Assembly (NCBI RefSeq): GCF_000192475.1
Contig: NZ_AEYW01000006.1
Location: forward strand, 434,001-498,000
Source of the DNA: Ruegeria conchae
GTDB lineage: Bacteria; Pseudomonadota; Alphaproteobacteria; Rhodobacterales; Rhodobacteraceae
DNA: 64,000 bases
Direction: 5' to 3'
The notes below the pieces were generated by a model. That model was not told where the DNA came from. It saw nothing but the letters and a program-made list of their open reading frames with translations, and made no database searches. Position 1 is the first letter of the stretch. Each line of letters opens with the position of its first letter. Shown one piece after another: positions 10,369 to 18,754 of this stretch. The translations under genes were made by a program, and so were the position numbers.

Positions 10369-10845
10369 ATGTTCCGTCGCACATTCATGGGCGCTGCCGC
10401 CGCATTTGCACTTGCACTACCCGTCAAAGCACAGGCCGCAGATATCGTCGATACGGCAGTCGCCGCCGGGTCGTTTAACACTCTGGTCGCCGCCGTTCAG
10501 GCCGCTGGTTTGGTTGATACGTTGAAAGGCGATGGGCCTTTCACTGTCTTCGCACCCACAGACGAGGCTTTTGCCGCTCTGCCTGAAGGCACCGTTGAAA
10601 CTCTTCTTCTTCCAGAGAACAAGGATCAGTTGGTAGCGATCCTGACCTATCATGTTGTGCCAGCCAAAGTGATGTCTGGTGACATCGCTGGGAAACGAGC
10701 AAAGGTTCTGACCGTACAAGGTGATCGTCTGAGCGTGAATGCAAAGAATGGTGTGAAAGTTAACGGCGCCGAAGTTGTACAGGCTGATATCGAAGCCAGT
10801 AACGGCGTCATTCACGTTGTAGATGAAGTGATTATCCCTGAATAA
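10369..10845 (+). CDS. Exported fasciclin-domain protein
   Basis: Signal peptide [23 protein letters not shown], then one complete fasciclin (FAS1) domain of about 135 residues: the H1 box [14 protein letters not shown] and the second box [10 protein letters not shown] are clear, ending in [12 protein letters not shown]. Such single-domain periplasmic proteins are common in alphaproteobacteria and linked to adhesion or surface contacts; the exact role is unknown. GGAGAGGAG precedes the ATG. A strong terminator follows, so it is a single-gene unit. Confidence 0.92.
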   Translation: MFRRTFMGAAAAFALALPVKAQAADIVDTAVAAGSFNTLVAAVQAAGLVDTLKGDGPFTVFAPTDEAFAALPEGTVETLLLPENKDQLVAILTYHVVPAKVMSGDIAGKRAKVLTVQGDRLSVNAKNGVKVNGAEVVQADIEASNGVIHVVDEVIIPE

Positions 10846-10865
10846 ATTTACCACTTCCAAATCTT

Positions 10866-10898
10866 AAAAAGCCCCGTTCCTGATGGACGGGGCTTTTT
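10866..10898. terminator. Bidirectional intrinsic terminator
   Basis: Stem AGCCCCGT/ACGGGGCT with a 9-base loop, five A before and five T after. It stands between the fasciclin gene and the convergent L,D-transpeptidase gene and can serve both. Confidence 0.9.
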
Positions 10899-10922
10899 GA
10901 ATTCCTGGTAGAAATTTGCCGT

Positions 10923-11522
10923 TTAAACCAAACGTACCTGAGTACCGACTTTCACCAGCGGATACAGCTCTTCTACATGTTGGTTATAAAGACCGATACA
11001 GCCAGACGAGCTTTGGCGTCCGATCTTGCGGGTATCGTGGGTGCCGTGAACCAAGTAGGCAGGCCAGCCAAGATACATGGCGCGGGTCCCCAACGGGTTT
11101 CCAGGTTCGCCACCCTCCATGCGAACCGGCAACGATGGATCGCGTTCGCGCATTGATGCAGTTGGTGTCCAGCTTGGGTTCTCCGCTTTGCGCGTGACTT
11201 TGGTATAGCCGCGCTTGGTCAGCTCTTCGCTCATCGGGACAGAGCTGGGATAGAGCTTATAGGTTCCATCTGGCCCCCAGTAATGCACAGCTCGGCTGGT
11301 GATATCGGCCAACAATGCACCAACACCCAACTCGTCAAAGTGATCCTGCCAATTCTGCTGCGAGAATGACGATACATTGCGACGGACGGGTAATTGTGTG
11401 CTGATCGCCTCTTCATCTTGCGGGAATGCATCGATGCTTTGGGCGCGTAGGATGGCTGGTGTCGCAATCAGAGATGCGGCGCCCAACAGGGCGTGGCGGC
11501 GGGTCAAACGATTTTGGGACAA
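10923..11522 (-). CDS. L,D-transpeptidase (YkuD), Tat-exported
   Basis: Forms or swaps peptide cross-links of peptidoglycan in the periplasm. The C-terminal catalytic motif is HGTHD (about 157) followed by SSSGCIGLYNQHVEELY with the active cysteine. TTG 11522 is chosen as start: GGAGG lies exactly five bases before it, and it places a twin-arginine signal (LTRRHALLGAASLIATPAILRAQS, split here as RR motif plus hydrophobic run) at residues 6-29. The in-frame longer form to 11654 would bury this signal. Length 199 residues. The fold is sure; the start is inferred. Confidence 0.88.
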   Translation of the reverse strand: MSQNRLTRRHALLGAASLIATPAILRAQSIDAFPQDEEAISTQLPVRRNVSSFSQQNWQDHFDELGVGALLADITSRAVHYWGPDGTYKLYPSSVPMSEELTKRGYTKVTRKAENPSWTPTASMRERDPSLPVRMEGGEPGNPLGTRAMYLGWPAYLVHGTHDTRKIGRQSSSGCIGLYNQHVEELYPLVKVGTQVRLV

Positions 11523-11651
11523 TGTTGCCTCCGGAATGATACGAACTGCTCGATTAGTTGATTTGGCGATAAAATATTGGTGATTGCCTGACTTTTCCAG
11601 AGGTAGGCCTCTGAATTTCTCGTGAGGTGTCTGAACCAGCAGGAACAGGCC

Positions 11652-11686
11652 CAAAACGAAAGAAACCCGGCCTGCGTTAGGCCGGG
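11652..11686 (-). terminator. Intrinsic terminator after mmsA
   Basis: CCCGGCCT/AGGCCGGG stem with a 5-base loop, followed on the minus strand by a T-rich tail (TTTCTTTCGTTTT). It lies 25 bases after the mmsA stop. Confidence 0.85.
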
Positions 11687-11710
11687 CTTCCTAATTAATG
11701 ATCTATTAGA

Positions 11711-13210
11711 TCAGTCCATGGCTTTGAAGTTGAACTCGCCGCCTTCCTTGATACCCGACGGCCAGCGCGATGTGACAGTCTTGGTGCGCGAGTAGAACTT
11801 GAAGCTGTCCGGGCCGTGCTGGTTCAGGTCACCGAACATGGACTTCTTCCAGCCACCGAAGGTGTGATAGGCCAGCGGAACCGGGATCGGCACGTTAATA
11901 CCAACCATGCCGATGTTGATCCGGCTGGCGAAATCACGTGCGGTGTCGCCGTCGCGGGTGAAGATCGCGGTGCCGTTGCCGTATTCATGATCCATCGCCA
12001 GTTTCAGCGCTTCTTCATAAGAACCCGCGCGGACGGTCGACAGGACCGGGCCAAAGATCTCTTGCTTATAGATGTCCATGTCGGGCGTGACGTTGTCGAA
12101 CAGGTGCGGGCCGACAAAGAAACCGTCCTCATAACCCTGCAGGCTGAAGTCACGGTTGTCGACAACCAGCTTCGCGCCTTGCTCAACGCCCGAGTTGATC
12201 AGGCCAAGGATACGTTCTTTCGCAGCGGCAGTGACCACCGGACCCATGTCAACGTCGTCACCTGCTGTGTAGGGGCCGACTTTCAGCTTTTCGACACGCG
12301 GGATCAGTTTTTCGATCAGTGCGTCTGCGGTTTCTTCGCCAACCGGTACAGCGACCGAGATTGCCATGCAGCGTTCGCCAGCTGCGCCAAAGCCAGCACC
12401 GACCAGCGCGTCAGCGGCCTGATCCAGATCGGCGTCAGGCATAACGATCATGTGGTTCTTGGCGCCACCGAAGCACTGTGCGCGTTTGCCGTTGGCGGTT
12501 GCACGAGCGTAGATGTATTGCGCGATCGGGGTTGAACCCACGAACGACACGCCCTGAATGATCTCACTGTCCAGCAAGGTATCCACGGCCTCTTTGTCGC
12601 CGTTCACAACCTGGAACACGCCTTTGGGCAGACCAGCTTCGACAAACAGTTCAGCCAGCATCAATGGAACAGAAGGGTCACGCTCGGACGGTTTCAGAAC
12701 AACTGCGTTGCCGCAGGCTAGTGCCGGGCCGACATGCCACAACGGCATCATGGCCGGGAAGTTGAACGGCATGATCGAGGCGACCACACCCAGCGGCTGA
12801 CGCATCGAATACATATCGATGCCCGGGCCCGCGCTGTCGGTGAATTCACCTTTCAGCATCTGGGGGGCGCCGATGCAGTATTCGATCACTTCCAGACCGC
12901 GCTGCAGGTCACCCTTGGCGTCCGGGATGGTCTTGCCATGTTCACGGCTGAGCGCCTCGGCCAGCTTGTCCATGTCGCGGTTCATCAAGCCAACCATCGC
13001 CATCAAAACGCGCGCGCGCTTCTGCGGGTTGGTTGCGCCCCAAGCGACCTGAGCAGCTGCTGCGTCTTCGATCGCTGCGGTGGTCTCGGCGACACTTGCC
13101 ATCGGGCATTGGTACTGCACTTCGCCCGTTGCCGGGTTGAACACATCGTCAAAGCGGCCAGATGTGCCGGCGACATGTTCGCCGTTGATGAAATGGGTCA
13201 GGTTCTGCAT
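11711..13210 (-). CDS. mmsA: Methylmalonate-semialdehyde dehydrogenase (acylating)
   Basis: Converts methylmalonate semialdehyde to propionyl-CoA with NAD and CoA, the step after MmsB. The 499-residue protein shows the aldehyde dehydrogenase plan: PFNFPAMMPLW (cofactor side), VGSTPIAQYIY, the catalytic GAAGERCMAIS cysteine, and the C-terminal VPIPVPLAYHTFGGWKKS stretch typical of MmsA. ATG 13210 has GGAGG eight bases upstream; the longer frame to 13261 has none. It is divergent from a LysR gene that probably controls it, and has its own terminator. Confidence 0.97.
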   Translation of the reverse strand: MQNLTHFINGEHVAGTSGRFDDVFNPATGEVQYQCPMASVAETTAAIEDAAAAQVAWGATNPQKRARVLMAMVGLMNRDMDKLAEALSREHGKTIPDAKGDLQRGLEVIEYCIGAPQMLKGEFTDSAGPGIDMYSMRQPLGVVASIMPFNFPAMMPLWHVGPALACGNAVVLKPSERDPSVPLMLAELFVEAGLPKGVFQVVNGDKEAVDTLLDSEIIQGVSFVGSTPIAQYIYARATANGKRAQCFGGAKNHMIVMPDADLDQAADALVGAGFGAAGERCMAISVAVPVGEETADALIEKLIPRVEKLKVGPYTAGDDVDMGPVVTAAAKERILGLINSGVEQGAKLVVDNRDFSLQGYEDGFFVGPHLFDNVTPDMDIYKQEIFGPVLSTVRAGSYEEALKLAMDHEYGNGTAIFTRDGDTARDFASRINIGMVGINVPIPVPLAYHTFGGWKKSMFGDLNQHGPDSFKFYSRTKTVTSRWPSGIKEGGEFNFKAMD

Positions 13211-13288
13211 GGCAAGTTCCTCCGGATTAGGTTGCGCGCAGAATAGACTTGCGAAAATCACCTGAACAGAGGCAATATTTCAAATCAG

Positions 13289-13298
13289 TTTTGCAAAA
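13289..13298. promoter_or_regulatory. Palindrome in the mmsA/LysR divergent region
   Basis: TTTTGCAAAA, a perfect 10-base palindrome, followed by a second TGCAAA. It sits between the divergent mmsA and LysR genes, 17 bases before the LysR start, so it may be the LysR binding site or part of it. Confidence 0.4.
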
Positions 13299-13314
13299 AT
13301 GCAAAGGGTAGGGC

Positions 13315-14217
13315 ATGACGCCGAATTGGGATGATTTGCGGGTTTTCCTGGCAGTTGCTCGCGACGAAAGCCTTTCGGGGGCGGGGCGGGTTCTTAAGAT
13401 AGACCCGGCGACTGTCGGTCGCAGAATCGCGCGATTGGAAGCGGCTTTGGACGCGGTGTTGTTCACGAAATCACAGCAGGGCTATGTGTTGACGACTGCG
13501 GGACAGCGTCTCATGGAGCATGGGCTACAGGCAGAAGAGGCTATGCGCGCGGCGACAGGTGTCATGTCGGGTTCCGCCAAGTCGCTGAGTGGTCAGATCA
13601 GAATTGGTGCGCCGGATGGAAGTGCCAATTACCTTTTGCCGCAGGTCTGCGCCAAGATCAGCGATGCGAATCCTGACCTCGATATTCAGATTTTGGCGTT
13701 GCCGCGCATTATCAACCTATCCCGGCGAGAGGCCGATATGGCGGTCACTGTCAGTGCGCCCACTGCCGGGCAATTGCTGGTTCAAAAGATATCCGATTAT
13801 CGGCTGCACATGGTCGCCACGAAAGATTACCTGAATCGCCACGCTGAAATTAGATCCATTGAGGATCTGAAAGGGCACAGGATGATCGGCTATATCCCGG
13901 ACATGATCTTCGATCGGGAACTTGACTACCTCAACGATATTGGTGTTGAGCGTGTCGCGCTTGCATCAAACTCGGTCTCAGTTCAGTTGCGGCAGGTGTC
14001 GCTGGGCACCGGGGTTTGTGTTGCGCATGATTTTACATTGCCGTTCCACCGGGGATTGCAAAAAATACTGACGGATCAGGTAAGTCTGACCCGGGGGTTC
14101 TATCTGGTCCGCCATCAGGGTGACCAGCGCAATGAGCGGTTGAATCGGTTTGCCGAAGCACTAACACGTGGCCTGCGGGACGAAGTAGCGCGGCTGGAAG
14201 CCGAAGCTTCACCTTGA
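13315..14217 (+). CDS. LysR-family transcriptional regulator
   Basis: 300 residues: winged helix at the N-terminus (DDLRVFLAVARDESLSGAGRVLKIDPATVGRRIARLE) and a LysR substrate-binding domain after about residue 90. Several relatives with this DNA-binding sequence use the form DPATVGRRI instead of the usual QSAVS. Transcribed away from mmsA with 104 bases between, which is the usual layout of a LysR protein and its target. The inducer is unknown; a valine-path intermediate is a reasonable guess. Confidence 0.92.
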   Translation: MTPNWDDLRVFLAVARDESLSGAGRVLKIDPATVGRRIARLEAALDAVLFTKSQQGYVLTTAGQRLMEHGLQAEEAMRAATGVMSGSAKSLSGQIRIGAPDGSANYLLPQVCAKISDANPDLDIQILALPRIINLSRREADMAVTVSAPTAGQLLVQKISDYRLHMVATKDYLNRHAEIRSIEDLKGHRMIGYIPDMIFDRELDYLNDIGVERVALASNSVSVQLRQVSLGTGVCVAHDFTLPFHRGLQKILTDQVSLTRGFYLVRHQGDQRNERLNRFAEALTRGLRDEVARLEAEASP

Positions 14218-14277
14218 CACCTTCAGACATTCCGGCAACGCTTAGAAAACAGTACGTTATTCCGGAGGTTTTTGCAG

Positions 14278-14715
14278 ATGCTCGTTCAGGCCATTCTCAA
14301 GTCCAAAGCTGGCAGCGGCGTAGTGACGGTCGAACCATCGGCGTCGGTCTCGCAGGCCGCCGCAATCCTGGCGGAGAATCGGATCGGCACTGTGATCGTT
14401 TCCGAAGATGGCGGGCAGACGGCATCGGGCATCCTGTCCGAACGTGATATCGTGCGCGAGCTGGCGGCCAGTGGTAGCGGGTGTCTGGACAAGCCGGTCA
14501 GTACCTACATGACCAAGAAACTTGTAACAGCCAGCCAGCAGGACTCGGTCGAATCCATCCTGTCACAAATGACGGAAGGTCGATTTCGCCATATGCCGGT
14601 TCTGGAAGAGGGCAAACTGGTCGGAATCGTAACGCTGGGCGATGCGGTCAAGGCGCAACTGGCTGAACTTGCTATGGAAAAAGACGCGCTTGAAGGCATG
14701 ATCATGGGCCACTGA
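14278..14715 (+). CDS. CBS-domain protein
   Basis: 145 residues made of two CBS motifs: about 10-70 (VTVEPSASVSQAAAILAENRIGTVIV) and 76-135 (VTASQQDSVESILSQMTEGRFRHMPVLEEGKLVGIV). Such stand-alone pairs bind adenine nucleotides and act as energy sensors; no target domain is attached. ATG 14278 is nine bases after GGAGG; the TTG at 14272 is too close to it. It precedes coaD but a hairpin lies between. Confidence 0.88.
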   Translation: MLVQAILKSKAGSGVVTVEPSASVSQAAAILAENRIGTVIVSEDGGQTASGILSERDIVRELAASGSGCLDKPVSTYMTKKLVTASQQDSVESILSQMTEGRFRHMPVLEEGKLVGIVTLGDAVKAQLAELAMEKDALEGMIMGH

Positions 14716-14720
14716 ACGCG

Positions 14721-14740
14721 GAGGCTGTTTCAGCCTCTTG
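14721..14740 (+). terminator. Short hairpin after the CBS gene
   Basis: GAGGCTG TTT CAGCCTC, a perfect 7-bp stem followed only by TTG. May be a weak terminator between the CBS gene and coaD. Confidence 0.4.
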
Positions 14741-14797
14741 CACCTGCGGCAAAGTTATGTTTGCTTGCGCAGAAATTTTGTTGCGCTGGAGAGCCCT

Positions 14798-15289
14798 ATG
14801 CGGGTTGGATTATATCCCGGTACCTTTGACCCAATCACATTGGGCCATATCGACATCATTCGCCGTGCCGCTGCATTGGTGGATAAGCTTGTGATTGGCG
14901 TCGCTATCAACCGCGACAAGGGCCCTCTGTTTTCTTTGGAAGAACGAGTCTCGATGATCGAAGCCGAGTGTGCGCATCTCACCGAACAGACCGGAACCGA
15001 AATCGTAGCGCACCCATTTGAAAACCTGCTGATCGATTGTGCACGAGATGTCGGGGCGCAAATCATTGTGCGCGGTCTGCGCGCGGTCGCGGATTTCGAG
15101 TACGAATTCCAGATGGTCGGCATGAACCGCGCGCTGGACGACTCGATTGAAACGGTCTTCCTAATGGCCGAGGCTCGGCATCAGGCGATTGCCTCGAAAC
15201 TGGTCAAAGAAATCGCCAGGTTGAATGGGGACGTGTCGAAATTCGTCACGCCCCGCGTCAATGAAGCTCTGCGTGAGCGTTTAGGCTAG
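14798..15289 (+). CDS. coaD: Phosphopantetheine adenylyltransferase
   Basis: Penultimate step of coenzyme A synthesis: 4'-phosphopantetheine plus ATP to dephospho-CoA. The 163-residue protein starts MRVGLYPGTFDPITLGHIDII, including the nucleotidyltransferase T/HxGH motif (TLGH), and has IIVRGLRAVADFEYE and the C-terminal SSKLVKEIA-like element (ASKLVKEIARLNGDVSKFV). ATG 14798 has GGAG six bases before it; an in-frame TTG at 14738 is inside the preceding hairpin. Overlaps the end of the convergent gap gene by nine bases. Confidence 0.97.
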   Translation: MRVGLYPGTFDPITLGHIDIIRRAAALVDKLVIGVAINRDKGPLFSLEERVSMIEAECAHLTEQTGTEIVAHPFENLLIDCARDVGAQIIVRGLRAVADFEYEFQMVGMNRALDDSIETVFLMAEARHQAIASKLVKEIARLNGDVSKFVTPRVNEALRERLG

Positions 15290-16285
15290 GGCACCCATCG
15301 CGGCGGCCGTGTCCAGCATTCGGTTCGAGAAGCCCCACTCATTGTCGTACCAAGCGAGGACGCGCACCAGCGTGCCGTCGGTTACTTTGGTTTCAGCCAG
15401 CGAAACGGTCGAGCTGTGCGAGTCGTGGTTAAAATCGATCGATATCAGGGGGCGATTCTCGGCTGCCAAAACGCCGGGGACCTTCGCGGCGGCTTCTACG
15501 AAGAGGGTATTGACCTCCTCTTCGGTTGTTGGGCGTGATACTTCGGCGACCAGGTCAACAACTGAGACATTGGGCGTAGGCACGCGAATGGCTTGCCCGG
15601 TCAACTTTCCGGCCAGTTGTGGCAATACCAGACCCACTGCAGACGCCGCGCCGGTTGTCGTGGGAATCATCGACAGTGCTGCTGCGCGCGACAGGTAGGG
15701 GTCTTTCCCAGCTGTGTCATGAACCGGTTGGCTCGCCGTGTAGGCATGAACGGTTGTCATATTGCCGTGCTTGATGCCAAGCCCAGCGTCCAGTGCTGCG
15801 GCCACGGGCGACAGGCAGTTGGTAGTACACGAGGCGTTCGAGACAACGATATCGTCAGCGGTAAGCTCATGATCGTTTACGCCAAAGACAACAGTCTTCA
15901 CGCCACCATCGCCACGGGCAGGGGCAGAAATCAATACTTTCTTTGATCCGTTTTTCAGGTGCCGCTCGGCTGCTTCACGGGTCCTGAAAACTCCGGTGCA
16001 TTCCAGAACAACATCCACATCTGACCAATCCAGTGCTTCGGGATCACGCTCGCTGGTCAAGCGGATTGATCCGGCACCGACGTCCAGGCCGGAATCGCTG
16101 AGCGTTACCGGGTTGGGATAACGGCCATGCACACTGTCGAATTCGAACAGATGAGCGTTCATTTCCGGCTTTGCCAGATCGTTAATAGCGACGATTTCAA
16201 CATCGGTGCGTCCGGATTCCATGACGGCTCGCAATACGCCTCGTCCGATCCGTCCAAATCCGTTGATTGCTAGCTTGAGTGTCAT
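15281..16285 (-). CDS. gap: Glyceraldehyde-3-phosphate dehydrogenase, NAD type
   Basis: Phosphorylating GAPDH of glycolysis and gluconeogenesis, 334 residues. NINGFGRIGR-type Rossmann start (INGFGRIGRG, 7-16), Asp36 in AINDLA that normally holds the NAD ribose, catalytic Cys154 in SNASCTTNC, and WYDNEWGFSNRM near the end. One of two gap genes on this strand, only about half identical by eye to the second. A LacI-type operator lies 32 bases before the ATG. It converges on coaD. Confidence 0.96.
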   Translation of the reverse strand: MTLKLAINGFGRIGRGVLRAVMESGRTDVEIVAINDLAKPEMNAHLFEFDSVHGRYPNPVTLSDSGLDVGAGSIRLTSERDPEALDWSDVDVVLECTGVFRTREAAERHLKNGSKKVLISAPARGDGGVKTVVFGVNDHELTADDIVVSNASCTTNCLSPVAAALDAGLGIKHGNMTTVHAYTASQPVHDTAGKDPYLSRAAALSMIPTTTGAASAVGLVLPQLAGKLTGQAIRVPTPNVSVVDLVAEVSRPTTEEEVNTLFVEAAAKVPGVLAAENRPLISIDFNHDSHSSTVSLAETKVTDGTLVRVLAWYDNEWGFSNRMLDTAAAMGALA

Positions 16286-16316
16286 AATGCGCTCCGTCAG
16301 AATTTGGTCGATTGAT

Positions 16317-16330
16317 GGTTAGCGCTAACA
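16317..16330. promoter_or_regulatory. LacI-type operator before first gap gene
   Basis: GGTTAGCGCTAACA, containing the perfect 12-base palindrome GTTAGCGCTAAC. It matches 13 of 14 bases of TGTTAGCGCTAACA, the form I derive from the sites in this window. It lies 32 bases before the gap start, overlapping the expected promoter. Confidence 0.7.
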
Positions 16331-16366
16331 AAGCTAGATTGGCGCGAAAGTCAAGCAAAACCTCTG

Positions 16367-16510
16367 TCATCGCCAGAAGGCAAGCCAATCCAGAAAATCG
16401 TAAAGCTTCTTACCAAGGAACAGCAGGTGTTCGGTGCCGAATAGTGCAACGTCCAGCATCAGACCGCCCAGAATTAGGATTCCAAGCCAGATAGCGATTT
16501 GATTTGTCAT
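16367..16510 (-). CDS. Small membrane protein between the gap genes
   Basis: A 47-residue frame starting MTNQIAIWLGILILGGLML and ending YDFLDWLAFWR. It has one membrane segment (about residues 5-24), an amphipathic second half and an aromatic/Arg end. AGGG lies about eight bases before the ATG. It lies between the two gap genes on the same strand. I believe similar small proteins occur beside gap in other Rhodobacteraceae, from memory and not checked. Function unknown. Confidence 0.65.
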   Translation of the reverse strand: MTNQIAIWLGILILGGLMLDVALFGTEHLLFLGKKLYDFLDWLAFWR

Positions 16511-16526
16511 TTCTGCGCCCTGAACG

Positions 16527-16558
16527 AAAATGCCCGCTCAGATAACCTGAGCGGGCAT
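16527..16558 (-). terminator. Intrinsic terminator after second gap gene
   Basis: A perfect 12-bp stem (ATGCCCGCTCAG/CTGAGCGGGCAT) with a 5-base loop, followed by TTTT on the minus strand, 26 bases after the gap stop and just before the small membrane protein gene. Confidence 0.85.
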
Positions 16559-16583
16559 CAAGGTACAAGCGATGTGCGAAGGG

Positions 16584-17585
16584 TCAGTTAAGGCGGCCCA
16601 TCGCTACGGCGACATCCGCCATACGCACCGAGAAGCCCCATTCGTTGTCATACCATGCCAGTACACGCACCATACGGTTGTCAACGACGCGGGTCTGGTC
16701 TGGTGCGAAGATCGAGCTCTCTTCGGTGTGGTTGAAATCGGTCGAGACCAGCGGCGCAGGCTCATAGCCAAGGACCCGCTGCATCGGGCCCTTGGCGGCT
16801 TCTTCAACGATTGCGTTAACCTCTTCTACGGTCACGTCGCGCGATGCGCGGAACGACAGGTCAACGGCCGAGACATTTGGGGTAGGTACACGGATCGCGG
16901 AACCGTCCAAGCGGCCCTTGAGGTTAGGCAGGACTTCACCCAGCGCTGCCGCAGCACCGGTTGTGGTCGGGATCATCGACATGGCTGCGGCGCGTGCGCG
17001 ATAAAGATCGCCGTGACGACGGTCCAGAGTGGGCTGGTCGCCGGTATAAGCGTGGATCGTGGTCATGATGCCATGCTCGATACCGATGCCTTCATCCAGA
17101 ACTTTGGCAAGCGGGGCCAGGCAGTTGGTCGTGCAGGAGCCGTTGGACACCATATTGTCGTTTGCAGTCAGGGTGTTGTGGTTTACGCCAAACACAATTG
17201 TCTTATTGACATTCTTACCTGGCGCCGAAAGCAGCACCTTACCAGCGCCGCGATCTAGGTGCGTCTTTGCCTTTAGCCCGTCATTGAACTTGCCAGTACA
17301 TTCCAGGACGACATCGCAGCCTTCCCAGTCAAGCTCGTTCATGTCATAGGTCGAGAACATTTCCATCGGGCCACGGCCCAGATCCATGGTGTTGCCTTCG
17401 ACAGACACTTCGCGCGGGAAACGGCCGTGAATGCTGTCATATTTCAGCAGATGTGCCGATGTTTCCAGCGGGCCAGTGGCGTTGACCTTGATCACTTCGA
17501 TGTCGTTACGCGCCGATGCGGCGATGTGCGACAGTGTACAGCGGCCGATGCGGCCAAAACCATTGATACCGACCTTGATGGTCAT
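16584..17585 (-). CDS. gap: Glyceraldehyde-3-phosphate dehydrogenase, second paralogue
   Basis: 333 residues: INGFGRIGRC (7-16), catalytic Cys151 in SNGSCTTNC, WYDNEWGFSVRM at the end. The residue that follows the second strand is Ala36 (KVNATG) instead of the Asp found in the first gap product, so the two may differ in NAD/NADP preference or in direction of use. ATG 17585 has GGAG seven bases upstream; the longer frame to 17645 lacks a site. Preceded by a cluster of three LacI-type operator sites and followed by its own terminator. Confidence 0.96.
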   Translation of the reverse strand: MTIKVGINGFGRIGRCTLSHIAASARNDIEVIKVNATGPLETSAHLLKYDSIHGRFPREVSVEGNTMDLGRGPMEMFSTYDMNELDWEGCDVVLECTGKFNDGLKAKTHLDRGAGKVLLSAPGKNVNKTIVFGVNHNTLTANDNMVSNGSCTTNCLAPLAKVLDEGIGIEHGIMTTIHAYTGDQPTLDRRHGDLYRARAAAMSMIPTTTGAAAALGEVLPNLKGRLDGSAIRVPTPNVSAVDLSFRASRDVTVEEVNAIVEEAAKGPMQRVLGYEPAPLVSTDFNHTEESSIFAPDQTRVVDNRMVRVLAWYDNEWGFSVRMADVAVAMGRLN

Positions 17586-17672
17586 CCGACGTCTCCAAAC
17601 TGCGCTTGTGTTGCTGGCCATATAGCCGTGAAAACCGAATCTCAAAAGGGCAAAAATGGCATATTTTTAAGG

Positions 17673-17717
17673 TGTTAGCGCAAACCTGTGCCGGTTGCGC
17701 TAACGCTTGCGCTAAGG
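17673..17717. promoter_or_regulatory. Cluster of three LacI-type half/whole operators
   Basis: Three sites aligned to TGTTAGCGCTAACA: 17673-17686 (12 of 14), 17692-17705 (10 of 14) and 17704-17717 (9 of 14). The first two form a larger inverted repeat. They lie between the second gap gene and the divergent DUF808 gene, so either or both could be controlled. Confidence 0.6.
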
Positions 17718-17765
17718 GTTGGATCAGGTAGTGTCGGCAACAGCGGATAAACAAGAGGATGCGCG

Positions 17766-18737
17766 ATGAGTGGTCTGTTGGCCCTGTTGGATGATGTGGC
17801 AGGCATTGCAAAGGTTGCAGCGTCATCAGTGGACGATGTCGTAGCAGCGGCTGGCAAGGCCGGGGCCAAGACTGCCGGTGTAATAATCGACGACGCGGCA
17901 GTAACTCCTAAATACGTGCAGGGTTTCGCGCCGGCACGAGAATTACCCATCATCTGGCGCATCGCTCGCGGATCGGTTTTCAACAAGATTGTCTTGCTGT
18001 TGCCCGTGGCACTGCTGTTGGCGAACTTTGCGCCATGGCTGATTACGCCTTTGCTGATGATAGGTGGCTCGTATCTGTGCTTTGAGGGCGCCGAGAAGAT
18101 TTTTCATGTCTTGTTCCCGCATGGCAGTCACGTCATCGAAGAAGACATGAAAAACCGCGACCCAGGGCATTTGGAAGAGCAGAAGGTCAAGGGGGCAATC
18201 AAGACCGATTTCATTCTGTCCGCCGAGATCATGACCATTGCATTGGCGGCTATCGAAGCGCCCAACATCTGGATGCAGGCTGCGACGCTTGCGGTGGTTG
18301 GGTTGGGTGTGACTCTGGCGGTTTACGGCTCAGTTGCGCTGATCGTTAAGATGGATGATGTCGGGTTGTATCTGGCTAAGAACGCGCCGACGCCTGTGGG
18401 CCGAGGTCTTGGTCGGGGCTTGGTCAAAGCCATGCCCGGCGTGATGAAGACACTATCAATCGTTGGAACTGCCGCCATGCTCTGGGTCGGAGGATCGATT
18501 ATCATCCACGGGATGGAGGTTCTGGGCTTTGGCTGGTTGGGCCATCATATTCATGACTGGGCTTATGCGGTAGGACATGCAGTGCCTGCCCAATGGGAAA
18601 AAGCCGCCGAATGGATCGCAAAAGCGACAATGGATGGGGTGTTTGGCTTGGCTTGGGGGTTTGTACTGATACCGTTGGCGACCAAAGTGATTGCGCCGAT
18701 GATCGGGAAGTTTTCAAATAAGCCTGGAGTTCACTGA
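17766..18737 (+). CDS. DUF808 (YedI-like) inner-membrane protein
   Basis: 323 residues starting MSGLLALLDDVAGIAKVAA, with the family's conserved DDAAVTPKYVQGF and ELPIIWRIARGSVFNKI, and about six hydrophobic segments (about 78-105, 157-200, 230-260, 290-310). DUF808/YedI proteins are common in proteobacteria but have no known job. GAGG is seven bases before the ATG. It shares its promoter region with gap, including the operator cluster, so co-regulation with glycolysis is possible. Confidence 0.9.
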   Translation: MSGLLALLDDVAGIAKVAASSVDDVVAAAGKAGAKTAGVIIDDAAVTPKYVQGFAPARELPIIWRIARGSVFNKIVLLLPVALLLANFAPWLITPLLMIGGSYLCFEGAEKIFHVLFPHGSHVIEEDMKNRDPGHLEEQKVKGAIKTDFILSAEIMTIALAAIEAPNIWMQAATLAVVGLGVTLAVYGSVALIVKMDDVGLYLAKNAPTPVGRGLGRGLVKAMPGVMKTLSIVGTAAMLWVGGSIIIHGMEVLGFGWLGHHIHDWAYAVGHAVPAQWEKAAEWIAKATMDGVFGLAWGFVLIPLATKVIAPMIGKFSNKPGVH

Positions 18738-18754
18738 ATCGAAGGCGTGAGGTG

